Shown here in pieces: positions 15,760 to 24,997 of a stretch of DNA of 64,000 nucleotides. Origin of the DNA: Janthinobacterium lividum PAMC 25724. GTDB taxonomy: Bacteria; Pseudomonadota; Gammaproteobacteria; Burkholderiales; Burkholderiaceae_D. Numbering within the stretch: position 1 is the stretch's first letter; every line of letters begins with the position of its first letter. Where the stretch lies: positions 310,001 to 374,000 of the forward strand of contig AHHB01000028.1 of NCBI GenBank assembly GCA_000242815.2, read 5' to 3'. A program made the position numbers and the translations under genes. The notes below the pieces were generated by a model, which worked only from the letters and a program-made list of their open reading frames with translations, did no database searches and was not told where the DNA came from.

Positions 15760-17274
15760 ATGAACCAAGCCCTCACCTCGGTCCCCGCCATCGCCCTGCA
15801 CATCGGCGGCCAGCATCACGCATCATCGAGCACCGAGTGGCGCGACGTCGTCAACCCGGCGACGCAGGAAATCGTCGCCAGGGTGCCGTTTTCCACGCCG
15901 GACGAAGTCAAGCTGGCCGTCGCCACCGCCAAGGAAGCCTTTAACACCTGGCGCAATACCCCGCTGGCCGCGCGCATGCGCATCATGCTCAAATACCAGC
16001 ACCTGATCCGCGAAAATATCGGTGCGCTGGCCGCGCTGATCACGCGTGAGCATGGCAAGACCTTGCCCGACGCGGAAGGGGAAGTCATGCGCGGCCTGGA
16101 AGTGGTGGAGCACGCGTGCTCGATCGCCACCCTGCAGCTGGGAGAAATTGCGGAAAACGCGGCCACGGGTGTCGATGTCTACAATATTTACCAGCCGCTG
16201 GGCGTGGGCGCCGGCATCACGGCCTTCAACTTCCCCGTCATGCTGCCGTGCTTCATGTTCCCGATTGCTATCGCCTGCGGCAATACCTTCGTGCTGAAAC
16301 CATCGGAGCAAGATCCATCATCGACGATGTACCTGGTCGAATTGATGTATCAGGCGGGTTTGCCGGCCGGCGTGCTGAACGTCGTGCATGGTGGCGCCGA
16401 TGTCGTCAACATGCTGTGCGACCATCCCGACATCAAGGCCGTGTCCTTCATCGGCTCGACCCATGTGGGCACGCATGTGTACCGTCGCGCCAGCGAATCG
16501 GGCAAGCGCGCGCAATCGATGATGGGCGCGAAAAACCATTGCGTGGTGCTGGCCGACGCCAACAAGGAGCAAGCGATCAATAATCTGATCGGCGCGGCGT
16601 TCGGCGCAGCCGGCCAGCGCTGCATGGCCAATTCCGTGGTGGTGCTGGTGGGCCAGGCGCGCGCCTGGCTGCCCGAGATCGTCGCCCGTTCGCAAGCGCT
16701 GAAAGTGGGGCCGGGCAGCGACCGCACGGCCGACCTGGGCCCAATGGTGTCGAAAGCGGCCATGCAGCGCGCGGAAAAACTGATACAGGCGGGCGTGGAT
16801 GAAGGTGCGCAGCTGCTGCTCGATGGCCGTGGCTTCAAGGTGGCCGGCTACGAGGGCGGCAACTTCATGGGGCCGACGATTTTTGCGAACGTGGCAGCAT
16901 CGAACTCGGTCTACACGCAAGAGATTTTCGGCCCCGCCATGTGCGTCGTCGAGACCGATACGCTGGACCAGGCCATCGCTTTTATCAACGCCAACCCGAA
17001 CGGCAATGGCACCTCGATCTTCACCTCTTCCGGCTGGGCGGGGCGCAAATTCCAGAACGAGATCGACGTCGGCCAGGTGGGCATCAACGTGGCCATCCCC
17101 GTGCCCGTGGCCTACTTCAGCTTCACCGGCTCGCGCGCCTCGAAACTGGGCGACCTGGGGCCGAACGGCAAGCAAGCCTTGTACTTCTGGACGCAAACCA
17201 AGACCGTCACGGCGCGCTGGTTCGCTCCTGACGATGGCGGCAGCGGCATCAATACCACCATTTCGATGAAATAA
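15760..17274 (+). CDS. mmsA: CoA-acylating methylmalonate-semialdehyde dehydrogenase (first copy)
   Basis: 504 aa aldehyde dehydrogenase that converts methylmalonate or malonate semialdehyde to propionyl- or acetyl-CoA using NAD+ and CoA. MmsA-type motifs: ITAFNFPVMLPCFMFPIA, FVLKPSEQDPS, and the catalytic Cys288 in GAAGQRCMANSVV. Length is normal. It sits downstream of the orphan binding protein under the probable LysR regulator, so it may serve valine, beta-alanine or a related pathway. A second copy (41218-42717) lies in the inositol operon. The two differ around the catalytic Cys (QRCMAN here, ERCMAI there), pointing to separate physiological roles. Confidence 0.92.
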   Translation: MNQALTSVPAIALHIGGQHHASSSTEWRDVVNPATQEIVARVPFSTPDEVKLAVATAKEAFNTWRNTPLAARMRIMLKYQHLIRENIGALAALITREHGKTLPDAEGEVMRGLEVVEHACSIATLQLGEIAENAATGVDVYNIYQPLGVGAGITAFNFPVMLPCFMFPIAIACGNTFVLKPSEQDPSSTMYLVELMYQAGLPAGVLNVVHGGADVVNMLCDHPDIKAVSFIGSTHVGTHVYRRASESGKRAQSMMGAKNHCVVLADANKEQAINNLIGAAFGAAGQRCMANSVVVLVGQARAWLPEIVARSQALKVGPGSDRTADLGPMVSKAAMQRAEKLIQAGVDEGAQLLLDGRGFKVAGYEGGNFMGPTIFANVAASNSVYTQEIFGPAMCVVETDTLDQAIAFINANPNGNGTSIFTSSGWAGRKFQNEIDVGQVGINVAIPVPVAYFSFTGSRASKLGDLGPNGKQALYFWTQTKTVTARWFAPDDGGSGINTTISMK

Positions 17275-17381
17275 GGGGCGCCGATCGGCAGCCTGTCGCG
17301 CAATCTGTATGGCTTGCGCGGCAAGACTGGCTCGGGTGCGCTGGACGCTTCCAGCACTGATCCGCCGCTCGGTGACGCCGC

Positions 17382-17774
17382 TTAAGGCTGTTGCGCTTGC
17401 AAGGCGGCCAGTTCCGCCTTGGCCTTTTCCAGCTTGCCTTCCAGCTTGGCGATTTTCTTCGGCTCTTTATTGGCTTCCTGGGCCAGGCGCAGCGAACGCT
17501 CCGTCTGGTTCATCTTCGCCTGCGCCTTCAGTACCTTCTTGTTGTGACGCTCGACCAGCACCGTGTCGCTGCAACGAGCGTTGACTTCAGCGAGCGCGCG
17601 CGTGAGGCCAGCGACCTTGTCGGACAAGCCTTGTTGCTGCGCCTGGTGTAATTGGCTGCGGATGCTGTCGCGCTTGGCGGCGCAGCCTGTCAGCGTGGTG
17701 TCTGCGGCGCTGGCGGCAGCGCTGGTGGCGAGGGCGACGAGCAAGCTCAAGGCGGTTTTCGAGAAGCGATGCAT
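17382..17774 (-). CDS. DUF1090 family exported protein
   Basis: 130 aa. The signal peptide is cleaved near ASA/AD. The mature part starts with the paired Cys region (GCAAKRDSI, then ARCSD) and continues as a Lys/Glu/Ala-rich coiled coil, matching DUF1090 (YqjC-like) proteins. These are small periplasmic proteins of unknown function. The gene is monocistronic and convergent with mmsA; the gap of about 100 bases between them holds nothing I recognise. Confidence 0.85.
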   Translation of the reverse strand: MHRFSKTALSLLVALATSAAASAADTTLTGCAAKRDSIRSQLHQAQQQGLSDKVAGLTRALAEVNARCSDTVLVERHNKKVLKAQAKMNQTERSLRLAQEANKEPKKIAKLEGKLEKAKAELAALQAQQP

Positions 17775-17941
17775 GCTACTCCTGTGTCAGTGATGGGCTC
17801 GTGCAATGTAAGCCTTCGGAAGTGCCGTGTCAAACATCGCCTGCAGTGCAGCCGTTACAGCTGGCGCTGTGGCGTGAAAAGCACCGGCTGGCCGAGCCAC
17901 CCTGGCTGGGTATGACGGCGTGGGGACGCCATGCTATGATG

Positions 17942-17959
17942 ATTGTTATCGATAACAAT
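17942..17959. promoter_or_regulatory. Perfect LacI/GntR-type palindromic operator
   Basis: An 18-base perfect palindrome with core TTGTTATCGATAACAA (17943-17958) and a central CG, as LacI-family dimers prefer. It lies 15 bases before the isomerase ATG, where bound protein would block transcription. The LacI-family gene just beyond this operon (20116-21189) is the likely ligand. Confidence 0.75.
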
Positions 17960-17973
17960 ATAATGAGACCATC

Positions 17974-19188
17974 ATGCATCCTAATTTTCGCTCCAGGGAA
18001 ATGCTCGAAAAGCACATCTTGCACACGATGCATTTTTACCACCCGCGCGCCCTCGATGCGAGCGGCGGCTTTTATCACTTCTTCCTCGATGATGGCACGG
18101 TGTACGACGCCAGCACCCGCCACCTGGTCAGCAGCACGCGCTTCATCTTCAATTACGCCATGGCTTACCGCCATTTCGGCGATAACGATTACCAGGCGGC
18201 GCTGCGCCACGGCGTGGCCTTCCTGCGCGACGTGCACCGCGACCCGCTTACGGGTGGCTACGCCTGGCAACTCAAATGGCAAGACGGCGTCAAGACGGTG
18301 GAAGACGGCGCCAACCACTGCTACGGCCTGGCCTTCGTGCTGCTCGCGTATGCACACGCCTTGCAGGCGGGGATGCAGGAAGCGCGCGCTTATCTGGACG
18401 AGACGTTTGAACTGATGGAGCAGCGCTTCTGGCTACCCGAGCACGGCCTGTATGCGGACGTGGCCAGCGCCGACTGGGCCACCCTGGACGGCTACCGCGG
18501 CCAGAACGCCAATATGCACGCCTGCGAAGCCATGCTGGCCGCGTTTGAAGCGACCGGTGAGGCGCGCTACCTGCATCGCGCGGAGACACTGGCACACAAC
18601 ATCTGCGTGCGTCAGGCGGCCCTGGCCAATGGCATGATCTGGGAACACTACCAACCCGACTGGTCGATTGACTGGGACTACAACCTGCACGACAAGAGCA
18701 ATATCTTTCGCCCCTGGGGTTACCAGCCCGGCCACTTCACGGAGTGGGCCAAGCTGCTGCTGATCATGGAGCGCCACGCGACATTCATGGCCGGCCCGTC
18801 CGAGTGGCTGCTGCCGCGCGCGCGCGCCCTGTACGACATGGCACTGTCCAAGGCCTGGGACAGCGCACATGGCGGCATCTACTACGGTTTCGGTCCGCAC
18901 GATGAAATCTGCGACGGCGACAAATACTTCTGGGTGCAGGCGGAAAGCTTCGCCGCCGCCGCCGTGCTGGCCGCGCGCACCGGCGACGACGCCTATTGGC
19001 GCAGCTACGACAAGATATGGGATTACAGCTGGACGCATTTTGTCGACCATGAGCACGGCGCCTGGTATCGCATTTTAACGCCCGAGAACGGCAAGATCAG
19101 CGCGCATAAAAGCCCGGCTGGCAAGGTCGATTACCACACCATGGGCGCTTGCTATGAAGTGTTGAACGTGCTTGGCGGTGCCGCATGA
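17974..19188 (+). CDS. AGE-family sugar isomerase, probable mannose isomerase
   Basis: 404 aa alpha/alpha-barrel enzyme of the N-acylglucosamine 2-epimerase family. Members of this length interconvert aldoses and ketoses (mannose and fructose). Active-site histidines are in place: His182 in NMHACEAM, His254 in YQPGHFTEW and His388 in VDYHTMGA, matching the catalytic pair of YihS-like isomerases. No signal peptide, so cytoplasmic. The next gene is a PfkB kinase overlapping by ATGA, giving a logical route mannose to fructose to fructose-6-phosphate. A LacI-type palindrome lies directly upstream. The substrate is inferred; a glucosamine epimerase role is less likely given the kinase. Confidence 0.85.
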   Translation: MHPNFRSREMLEKHILHTMHFYHPRALDASGGFYHFFLDDGTVYDASTRHLVSSTRFIFNYAMAYRHFGDNDYQAALRHGVAFLRDVHRDPLTGGYAWQLKWQDGVKTVEDGANHCYGLAFVLLAYAHALQAGMQEARAYLDETFELMEQRFWLPEHGLYADVASADWATLDGYRGQNANMHACEAMLAAFEATGEARYLHRAETLAHNICVRQAALANGMIWEHYQPDWSIDWDYNLHDKSNIFRPWGYQPGHFTEWAKLLLIMERHATFMAGPSEWLLPRARALYDMALSKAWDSAHGGIYYGFGPHDEICDGDKYFWVQAESFAAAAVLAARTGDDAYWRSYDKIWDYSWTHFVDHEHGAWYRILTPENGKISAHKSPAGKVDYHTMGACYEVLNVLGGAA

Positions 19189-20108
19189 ACGCCGTGCATT
19201 TGCCACGTTTTGTGTCGGCCGGCGAAGCGCTGACGGATATGCTGCGCACGGGCGCGCACGCCTGGAGCAGCCAGGTGGGCGGCTCGACCTGGAATGTGGC
19301 GCGCGTGATGGCGCGCCTGGGCCTGCCCAGCGCCTTTGCCGGCGCCGTCAGTCTCGACGTCTTCGGCGATGCGCTGGCCGCTGCCACCGACTCGGCGGGC
19401 CTGGACATGCGCTTTTTGCAGCGTCATGCGAAGTCGCCGCTGCTGGCCATCGTGCATGAACTGCATCCGCCCAGCTATTACTTCATCGGTGACGACAGCG
19501 CCGACCTGCATTTCGACGCCGCGCTCTTGCCTGCCGGCTGGATGCAGGCGGTGCAATGGGTGCATTTCGGCGGCATCAGCCTGGCGCGCGAACCGCTGGC
19601 GGGCAAGCTGGTGGCGCTGGCGCGGACATTGAAGGCCGCTGGCGTGAACATCAGCTACGACCCGAATTTCCGCACCCTGATGAATGAGCGCTACGACGCC
19701 ACCTTGCGTTGCATGGTGGAACTGGCCGACGTCGTCAAAGTGTCGGACGAAGACCTGGCGGGACTGTTCCGCCATGACGACATCGATGGCGCGTTTGCCA
19801 CACTGCGCAGCTGGAATCGGCACGCCACGTATTTGTATACGCGCGGCGCACAGGGGGCGGCCCTGGTCCAGGGCGAACAGACATGGCAGGCGGCACCGCC
19901 CGTCATCGAGGTCGTCGATTCGGTAGGGGCGGGCGACGCCAGCATTGGCGGCTTGCTATACAGCCTGATGTGCCGGCCCGATGCTGACGGCGGCCAGCAC
20001 TTGCGCTTCGCCGTCGCGGCCGGCGCTGGCGCTTGCCTGGCCGCCGGCGCCGCGCCGCCGTCGGTGGAGCTGGTGGAGTCGCTGGCGCAGCACACGGTGG
20101 TGCGTTAG
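19185..20108 (+). CDS. PfkB-family sugar kinase, probable fructokinase
   Basis: 307 aa ribokinase-type kinase. The N-terminal substrate motif VGGSTWNVARVMARLG (31-46) and the C-terminal anion hole with catalytic base DSVGAGDASIGG (Asp251) are both present. The start overlaps the isomerase stop by ATGA, so translation is coupled and the kinase probably acts on the isomerase product, fructose. It is convergent with the LacI gene, separated by 7 bases. The substrate is inferred from context. Confidence 0.87.
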   Translation: MNAVHLPRFVSAGEALTDMLRTGAHAWSSQVGGSTWNVARVMARLGLPSAFAGAVSLDVFGDALAAATDSAGLDMRFLQRHAKSPLLAIVHELHPPSYYFIGDDSADLHFDAALLPAGWMQAVQWVHFGGISLAREPLAGKLVALARTLKAAGVNISYDPNFRTLMNERYDATLRCMVELADVVKVSDEDLAGLFRHDDIDGAFATLRSWNRHATYLYTRGAQGAALVQGEQTWQAAPPVIEVVDSVGAGDASIGGLLYSLMCRPDADGGQHLRFAVAAGAGACLAAGAAPPSVELVESLAQHTVVR

Positions 20109-20115
20109 CGGCTGC

Positions 20116-21189
20116 TTAGCGGGGACGCCATGGCCCCGACGATGCCCGCTCCATCAGTGTAAATTCCAGCAGGCGATGCGTGGCGGGCGCCGCTTCTCCC
20201 GCGCGGCGCTGGCGTATCTCGTCGATGACGAGATTGACGGCGGCGCGCGCCATGTCGGCGATAGGCTGGTGGATCGTGCTCAGCTCCGGCCAGACGGTGG
20301 TAGCGACCGGTGTATCGTCGAAGCCGCACACGCTCAAGTCCTGCGGTATCTGCAAGCCCATGCCGTGCGCCACGGCCAGGGTGGCCGCTGCCATGTCGTC
20401 GTTACTGGCGAAAATAGCGCTCGGTCGCGGTTGCTGCGCCAATAGCTGGCGCGCTGCATCGAGTCCCGAACGATACGTGAAATAACCTTGCGCCACCCTG
20501 TGCGGCGGTACCGGCAAGCCCGCTTCGCGCATGGCGTGTTCGAACGCTTGGCGGCGCAGCAGGGCGGGCGTGTGCGCCGGATCGCCTTCGATGAAGCCGA
20601 TGTCGCGGTGGCCCAGCGCAAGCAGATAGCGCGTCATGGCCAGCGCGCCCTCATAGTCGTCGATGCGTACTGCCGACACGTCGGGCGAGGGGCGCGCCGT
20701 GGCGACGGCGATGGCCGGGATGCCCATTTGATTGAGCTGCGCCAGCACTGCGGGCGAATCGCACAGGGGTGGTGGCACCAGGATGCCGTCCACGCCAGCG
20801 GCCACCAGGCAGCTAATGCCGGCGCGCTGGCTATCGAGGTCGTCGCAGCGCTCGAGCAGCAGTTGGCCGCCGCTCTGGCGACACTGATCCATCGCGCCGA
20901 CCAGGAATTCGCTGAGGAAGGCCGCACTGGGGTTGCTGTATAGCAGGCCGATGCGCAGGGTGCCCGTGCGGGCCGCCCTGGCCGCCAGGTTGGGCTGGTA
21001 GCGCAGGCTGGCGATCGCCGCCGCGACCTTGTCGCGCGTGGCCGCACTGACGCTGGCGCGCCCGTTAATCACGCGCGAAACCGTCATGGCCGACACGCCG
21101 GCCAGGCGCGCCACGTCGTGCACGGTGGCGCCGCTGGCGGGGTCGGAGGAGGCGGGGGCGGCGTGCGCCGCCTTATTCGAGATGTCCAC
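20116..21189 (-). CDS. LacI-family transcriptional regulator
   Basis: 357 aa. Residues about 22-70 hold the LacI helix-turn-helix and hinge (TVHDVARLAGVSAMTVSRVI, then NLAARAARTGT); the rest is a sugar-binding-protein-like effector domain (LRIGLLYSN, FASNDDMAA). It starts with GTG inside the end of the glucokinase-HexR gene, overlapping by 17 bases with no Shine-Dalgarno site, so it is translated by coupling. It most likely binds the TTGTTATCGATAACAA palindrome upstream of the isomerase-kinase operon. The effector is probably a hexose or its phosphate. Confidence 0.9.
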   Translation of the reverse strand: MDISNKAAHAAPASSDPASGATVHDVARLAGVSAMTVSRVINGRASVSAATRDKVAAAIASLRYQPNLAARAARTGTLRIGLLYSNPSAAFLSEFLVGAMDQCRQSGGQLLLERCDDLDSQRAGISCLVAAGVDGILVPPPLCDSPAVLAQLNQMGIPAIAVATARPSPDVSAVRIDDYEGALAMTRYLLALGHRDIGFIEGDPAHTPALLRRQAFEHAMREAGLPVPPHRVAQGYFTYRSGLDAARQLLAQQPRPSAIFASNDDMAAATLAVAHGMGLQIPQDLSVCGFDDTPVATTVWPELSTIHQPIADMARAAVNLVIDEIRQRRAGEAAPATHRLLEFTLMERASSGPWRPR

Positions 21190-23086
21190 CGAATTTCAGC
21201 TTGCCGCTGATGCGCATGCCGTGCAATTGTCCTGCTTCCAGTTCAGTAGCGCTGGTGCGCTGCGCCGTGTCGCGCCGCGCCAGTCCCACCGACAAGATAT
21301 CGAGCATCATCAGCTGCAGCAGGCGCACGATCATGGGCACAAAATTGAGGTTGCCTTCCGGGTGGTTCAGGGTCAGCAGCACGTCTGCCAGCCTGGCCAG
21401 TGGCGAACCGCTGGCTGTAATGGCCAGCACGCGCGCGCCGCAGCCCTGCGCTACCTTGACGGTGTGCAGCAGGTCGGGCAGGGTGCCCGAACGGGAAATG
21501 ACCAGCGCAACGTCGCCCGGCTTGAGCATGGCCGCGCTCATTTCCTGCGCCTGCGGATCGGCAAAGAAGCTGCTGACGATGCCCAGGTTGAGCAGCTTTT
21601 GCTGCATGTCGTCGGCCACCACGCGGGCGCTGCCCACGGCCAGCAATTCTACGCGCTGCGCGCCGCGCAGCAGTTCAATGGCCGCTGTCAGTGCCTTCAC
21701 GTCGAGCATGTCGCGCAGGGCCAGCGCGGCCGAGGCGTTATTGCCCAGCACCTTGCGCGCCAGTTCGGCGTCGGAGTCCGAGATCTCCACGTGGCAGTGC
21801 GCCACCGTGATGGCGCCACCCGTCAGGCCGGAGGCGAGCTTCAATTTGAAATCGGCCAGGCCCTGCACCCCGATCGAGCGGCAAAAGCGCATCACCGTGG
21901 GCTGGCTGACGCCGACCCGTTGGGCGATCTCGGCGATCGGCAGGGTCAGCATGGCGTTCGGCTCTTTGAGTACCCAGTCGGCCACCTTGCATTCCGATGG
22001 GCTCATGCGCACGCGCGCCTGGCGCACCGATTCGAGCACGGGCGCACCGGAATGGGCGCGCTTGAGCTTTTGCGAGAGGATGGCAGCGATGCCCAGGAAC
22101 GTGGGCAGTTCGGCCGTGATCAAGAAGGTGGGGATCTGTGCCAGGTAGTCGTTCAGGCGGCCCTTTTGCTCGAAGCGGGCGCGGAACTGCGACTGTTCGA
22201 ATAGGTGACCAAGGCGCGGCACGATGCCTCCGCCTATATAGATACCGCCCAGCGCACCGAGTGTCATGGCGACGTTGCCGGCGATGGAGCCGAGGATGGC
22301 GCAAAAGCAGTCCACCGCTTCCAGGCACACGTCGCATTCATTGTTCAGGGCGCGGCTGGTGATGTCGGCCGCCAGCAGCGGCGGCGCATCGGGCTTGCCG
22401 GCGCGCTCGGACAGGGCGCGGTAGATCAGTTCCAGCCCGCGCCCGGAGGCGAGGCGCTCGGCTGAAACGTGCGACAGTTCGCGCCAGGCGAAGGACAGCA
22501 CATTCATCTCGCGCTCGTCGCAAGGGGCGAAGCTGACGTGGCCGCCTTCGCTACCGAGTGCGATCCAGCGATCTTCGGCGGGGATCATGCCCGACACGCC
22601 CAGGCCGGTGCCCGAGCCGAGCAGGCCGATGACGCTATCGGCGCGCGCCATGCCGCCGCCGATCTGCAGGCGCTGGTCGGACCGCAGATACGGCAGGGCC
22701 ATGGCCAGCGCCGTGAAGTCGTTGACTACCAAGAGCGTGTCGAGGCCCAGCGCGGCGCGCATCGCCTCGATCGAGAAGAACCAGTGATGGTTCATCATGC
22801 GGATATTGTCGTCGTCGATAGGATTGGCGATGGCGATGGCCGCATGGCGCACGCGCGCCGAACCGGCGGCGCGCGCCTCGCTGCTAGCCATGTAGGCGGT
22901 GATGGCGTCGAGCAGCGAAGCGTAGTCGTCGCAGGGCAGCACCGCTACCGCTTCCAGGTGGCCCTGGCGCGTTTCGAGCACGAAGCGGGCATTGGTGCCG
23001 CCGATGTCTGCCAGCAGGCGTGGCCCGTCACTGAAACGCTCCGCCGGATCGCTGCCTGCTACTTCAATTTTCTCATCAATTTTCAT
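21173..23086 (-). CDS. glk: Bifunctional glucokinase / HexR (RpiR-family) regulator
   Basis: 637 aa fusion. Residues about 23-340 are a bacterial glucokinase: ATP-binding LADIGGTNARF (25-35), catalytic Asp123 in VNDFTA, and LGSGTGLG, then GSEGGH. Residues about 355-637 are an RpiR-type regulator with helix-turn-helix at about 384-404 (IAEIAQRVGVSQPTVMRFCR) and a SIS sugar-phosphate domain (about 478-610). The same fusion occurs in other beta-proteobacteria; it phosphorylates glucose and represses Entner-Doudoroff and uptake genes. I set the start at ATG 23086 because the next 44 upstream codons are not family-like. It is divergent from the porin and transporter genes it may control, and coupled to the LacI gene downstream. 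Confidence 0.92.
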   Translation of the reverse strand: MKIDEKIEVAGSDPAERFSDGPRLLADIGGTNARFVLETRQGHLEAVAVLPCDDYASLLDAITAYMASSEARAAGSARVRHAAIAIANPIDDDNIRMMNHHWFFSIEAMRAALGLDTLLVVNDFTALAMALPYLRSDQRLQIGGGMARADSVIGLLGSGTGLGVSGMIPAEDRWIALGSEGGHVSFAPCDEREMNVLSFAWRELSHVSAERLASGRGLELIYRALSERAGKPDAPPLLAADITSRALNNECDVCLEAVDCFCAILGSIAGNVAMTLGALGGIYIGGGIVPRLGHLFEQSQFRARFEQKGRLNDYLAQIPTFLITAELPTFLGIAAILSQKLKRAHSGAPVLESVRQARVRMSPSECKVADWVLKEPNAMLTLPIAEIAQRVGVSQPTVMRFCRSIGVQGLADFKLKLASGLTGGAITVAHCHVEISDSDAELARKVLGNNASAALALRDMLDVKALTAAIELLRGAQRVELLAVGSARVVADDMQQKLLNLGIVSSFFADPQAQEMSAAMLKPGDVALVISRSGTLPDLLHTVKVAQGCGARVLAITASGSPLARLADVLLTLNHPEGNLNFVPMIVRLLQLMMLDILSVGLARRDTAQRTSATELEAGQLHGMRISGKLKFGGHLE

Positions 23087-23310
23087 GGCGCTGCTTTGTC
23101 TCGTTTGCGTGCGCTGTCGTGGCGGCGCACTGTCGTTATGGGCAAAAACCAAGGATTTTAATTCGTATACGTGCCGCGTGCCGAAAAAAGCAGGGTGCCC
23201 GCGCAAATGCCTTTCCATCGTGCCTGATGGGGTGGCGCCAGCGGGAAAAACCGGGCTTGAACTCGCTTGTCGTTACGCAAATAAAGTGTCGCAGACTAGT
23301 CGTAGGATTA

Positions 23311-23351
23311 CAACATAATATGTTGATATTTGTTCGTAGTATAGTTACTAT
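23311..23351. promoter_or_regulatory. Dyad cluster between glk-hexR and the porin, possible HexR box
   Basis: Two dyads lie in the divergent gap: CAACATA and TATGTTG (23311-23325, one-base centre) and GTAGTATAGTTACTATG (about 23335-23351). The second resembles the GTA-N7-TAC core known for HexR sites. The whole gap (23087-23430) contains no gene. Assignment to HexR is inference. Confidence 0.5.
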
Positions 23352-23430
23352 GTCCCTGCTGGAAAGAATTCTGGCCAGTCCATTCGGCCAAGAATGACTA
23401 GATAAAAAATAACTACTGAGGAGACTTACC

Positions 23431-24729
23431 ATGCTGCATCGCACCATGCTGAAGGCCGTATTGAAAACATTGCCAGCTGCCATCGTCTTAGCCATCGCCA
23501 GCGGTTCCGCTGCCGCCGATCCCATGTATCCATCCGACGCCGAAGGCTTCCACGGCTACCTGCGCGCCGGCGCCGGCAGCAATACCTCGGGCGACGGCGG
23601 TTCGCAAGGCTGCTTCGGCCTGGGTGGCAACACCATGAAATACCGTCTGGGCAATGAGTGCGATGCCTACGCGGAATTCGGCTACACCAAGTCCGTCGCC
23701 AAGTCCGGCGGCGTGAACTACCTGGCCACCATCTGGGTCAACGCCTATGCACCGAATTCCGATTTCGGCGACAACAAGCTCGGTATCGTCAAGGCTTATG
23801 TCGAAGCACAAGGACTCGATTTCCTGAACGGCGGCACGGCCTGGGTCGGCAAACGCTTCTACTACCGTCCCGACATCCACATGCTCGATATGCAATATAT
23901 CAACATGAACGGCACGGGCGCCGGCCTGGACCGCATCCCTGCGGGCCCCGGTAAATTCTCGTATGCCTTCTTCAAGGATAACGATATCAACAAGCGTGAT
24001 CCGAAAACGGGCGCCATCGTCGGCACCCGTTCGGCTGTGCGCCAGAACTTCATCTACGGCGAAATTCCCGTCAACGAAAACGGCACGCTGGACCTGGCCG
24101 CCACCGTCATCACGGCCGAAGGCAAGGACAACGACTTCTACGGCAAGAAGCATAATGGATGGCAACTGTCGGCCTTCCACCGTCAAGGTAAAGTCTTTGG
24201 CGGCGGCAACACCTTCGGCGTGCAGTACGGCGTCGGTCCTGGCGTCGGTGGTGCGGGCAACGGCCAGTTCGGTGCCTCGGGCGACACGTCTTTCGGCTCC
24301 GACGTCAAGCGCACGCGCATCTTCAATGATATGGCGATCCAGCCGATGGCCAACTTCGGCATGGAATTGGTCGCCCTGTGGCAAAAAGACGAGTCGAACG
24401 CCACCGGTTCCTCGACCTGGACTTCGGTCGGCGTGCGGCCCGTGTATGCGTTCACCGACAACTTCAAGCTGGTGGGCGAACTGGGTACCGACCGTGTCAC
24501 GCAAGCGGGCGGCCTGCCGGCCAAGCGTTTGACCAAGCTGACCATCGCCCCGACGATTTCGGCCGGTCCTGGCCTGTGGTCGCGTCCTGAACTGCGCGCT
24601 TTCGTCACGTACGGCAAATGGAACGATGCCGCTACCGCTTCGGTCAACGCGTCGAACAATGGCGGCCCGATCTACAACAACAATACCAGCGGCACGTCGT
24701 ATGGTTTCCAAGTGGAAACTTGGTTCTAA
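23431..24729 (+). CDS. LamB-type carbohydrate porin (maltoporin family)
   Basis: 432 aa outer-membrane porin. The signal peptide is cleaved near SAAA/DP. The N-terminus GFHGYLRAGAG, the paired Cys segment GCFGLGGN with YRLGNECD, and WVGKRFYYRPDIHMLDMQY are LamB hallmarks; the C-terminus ends in Phe (VETWF). LamB proteins are trimeric 18-strand barrels for sugar diffusion. The GtsABC-type importer downstream suggests glucose or mannose here rather than maltodextrin. GAGGAG precedes the ATG. A terminator follows, so the porin can be made in excess over the transporter. Confidence 0.9.
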   Translation: MLHRTMLKAVLKTLPAAIVLAIASGSAAADPMYPSDAEGFHGYLRAGAGSNTSGDGGSQGCFGLGGNTMKYRLGNECDAYAEFGYTKSVAKSGGVNYLATIWVNAYAPNSDFGDNKLGIVKAYVEAQGLDFLNGGTAWVGKRFYYRPDIHMLDMQYINMNGTGAGLDRIPAGPGKFSYAFFKDNDINKRDPKTGAIVGTRSAVRQNFIYGEIPVNENGTLDLAATVITAEGKDNDFYGKKHNGWQLSAFHRQGKVFGGGNTFGVQYGVGPGVGGAGNGQFGASGDTSFGSDVKRTRIFNDMAIQPMANFGMELVALWQKDESNATGSSTWTSVGVRPVYAFTDNFKLVGELGTDRVTQAGGLPAKRLTKLTIAPTISAGPGLWSRPELRAFVTYGKWNDAATASVNASNNGGPIYNNNTSGTSYGFQVETWF

Positions 24730-24785
24730 GCACCGAACCAAACGGTTTTGTTCAGTATTGATGTTTGTAATGCAGATCAACCTGG

Positions 24786-24809
24786 CGCATCCTTTGCGGA
24801 TGCGTTTTT
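24786..24809 (+). terminator. Intrinsic terminator after the porin gene
   Basis: CGCATCC (24786-24792) pairs exactly with GGATGCG (24798-24804) around TTTGC, followed by five T residues. It separates the porin from the ABC transporter genes. Confidence 0.8.
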
Positions 24810-24900
24810 GGCGCCGTCCCGTGATATAAAGACAATGTCAGCATGGCATGGATCACGGCGCCGTCTTTTGACTGAAGATGATGCCCGTTTGTAAGCGGGC
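24810..24900. repeat. Two further stem-loops before the ABC transporter operon
   Basis: GGCGCC plus CGTGAT (24810-24825) faces ATCACG plus GCGCC (24852-24862) as a long interrupted dyad. GCCCG (24883-24887) faces CGGGC (24896-24900). They may protect or process the transcript, or form part of the transporter promoter. Confidence 0.5.
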
Positions 24901-24997
24901 TTGAGTACAAGAGCGTCGGCACAGACGCAGCTTTCACCTTTTTCGGCCCGCGTATGCCGAAGCCCCCTAAAAGCTTGATCAAAAAAGGAATGTGGAG

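Noticed and set aside
17275-17381. GC-rich stretch after mmsA considered as a gene remnant
   Set aside because: No frame gives a recognisable fragment.
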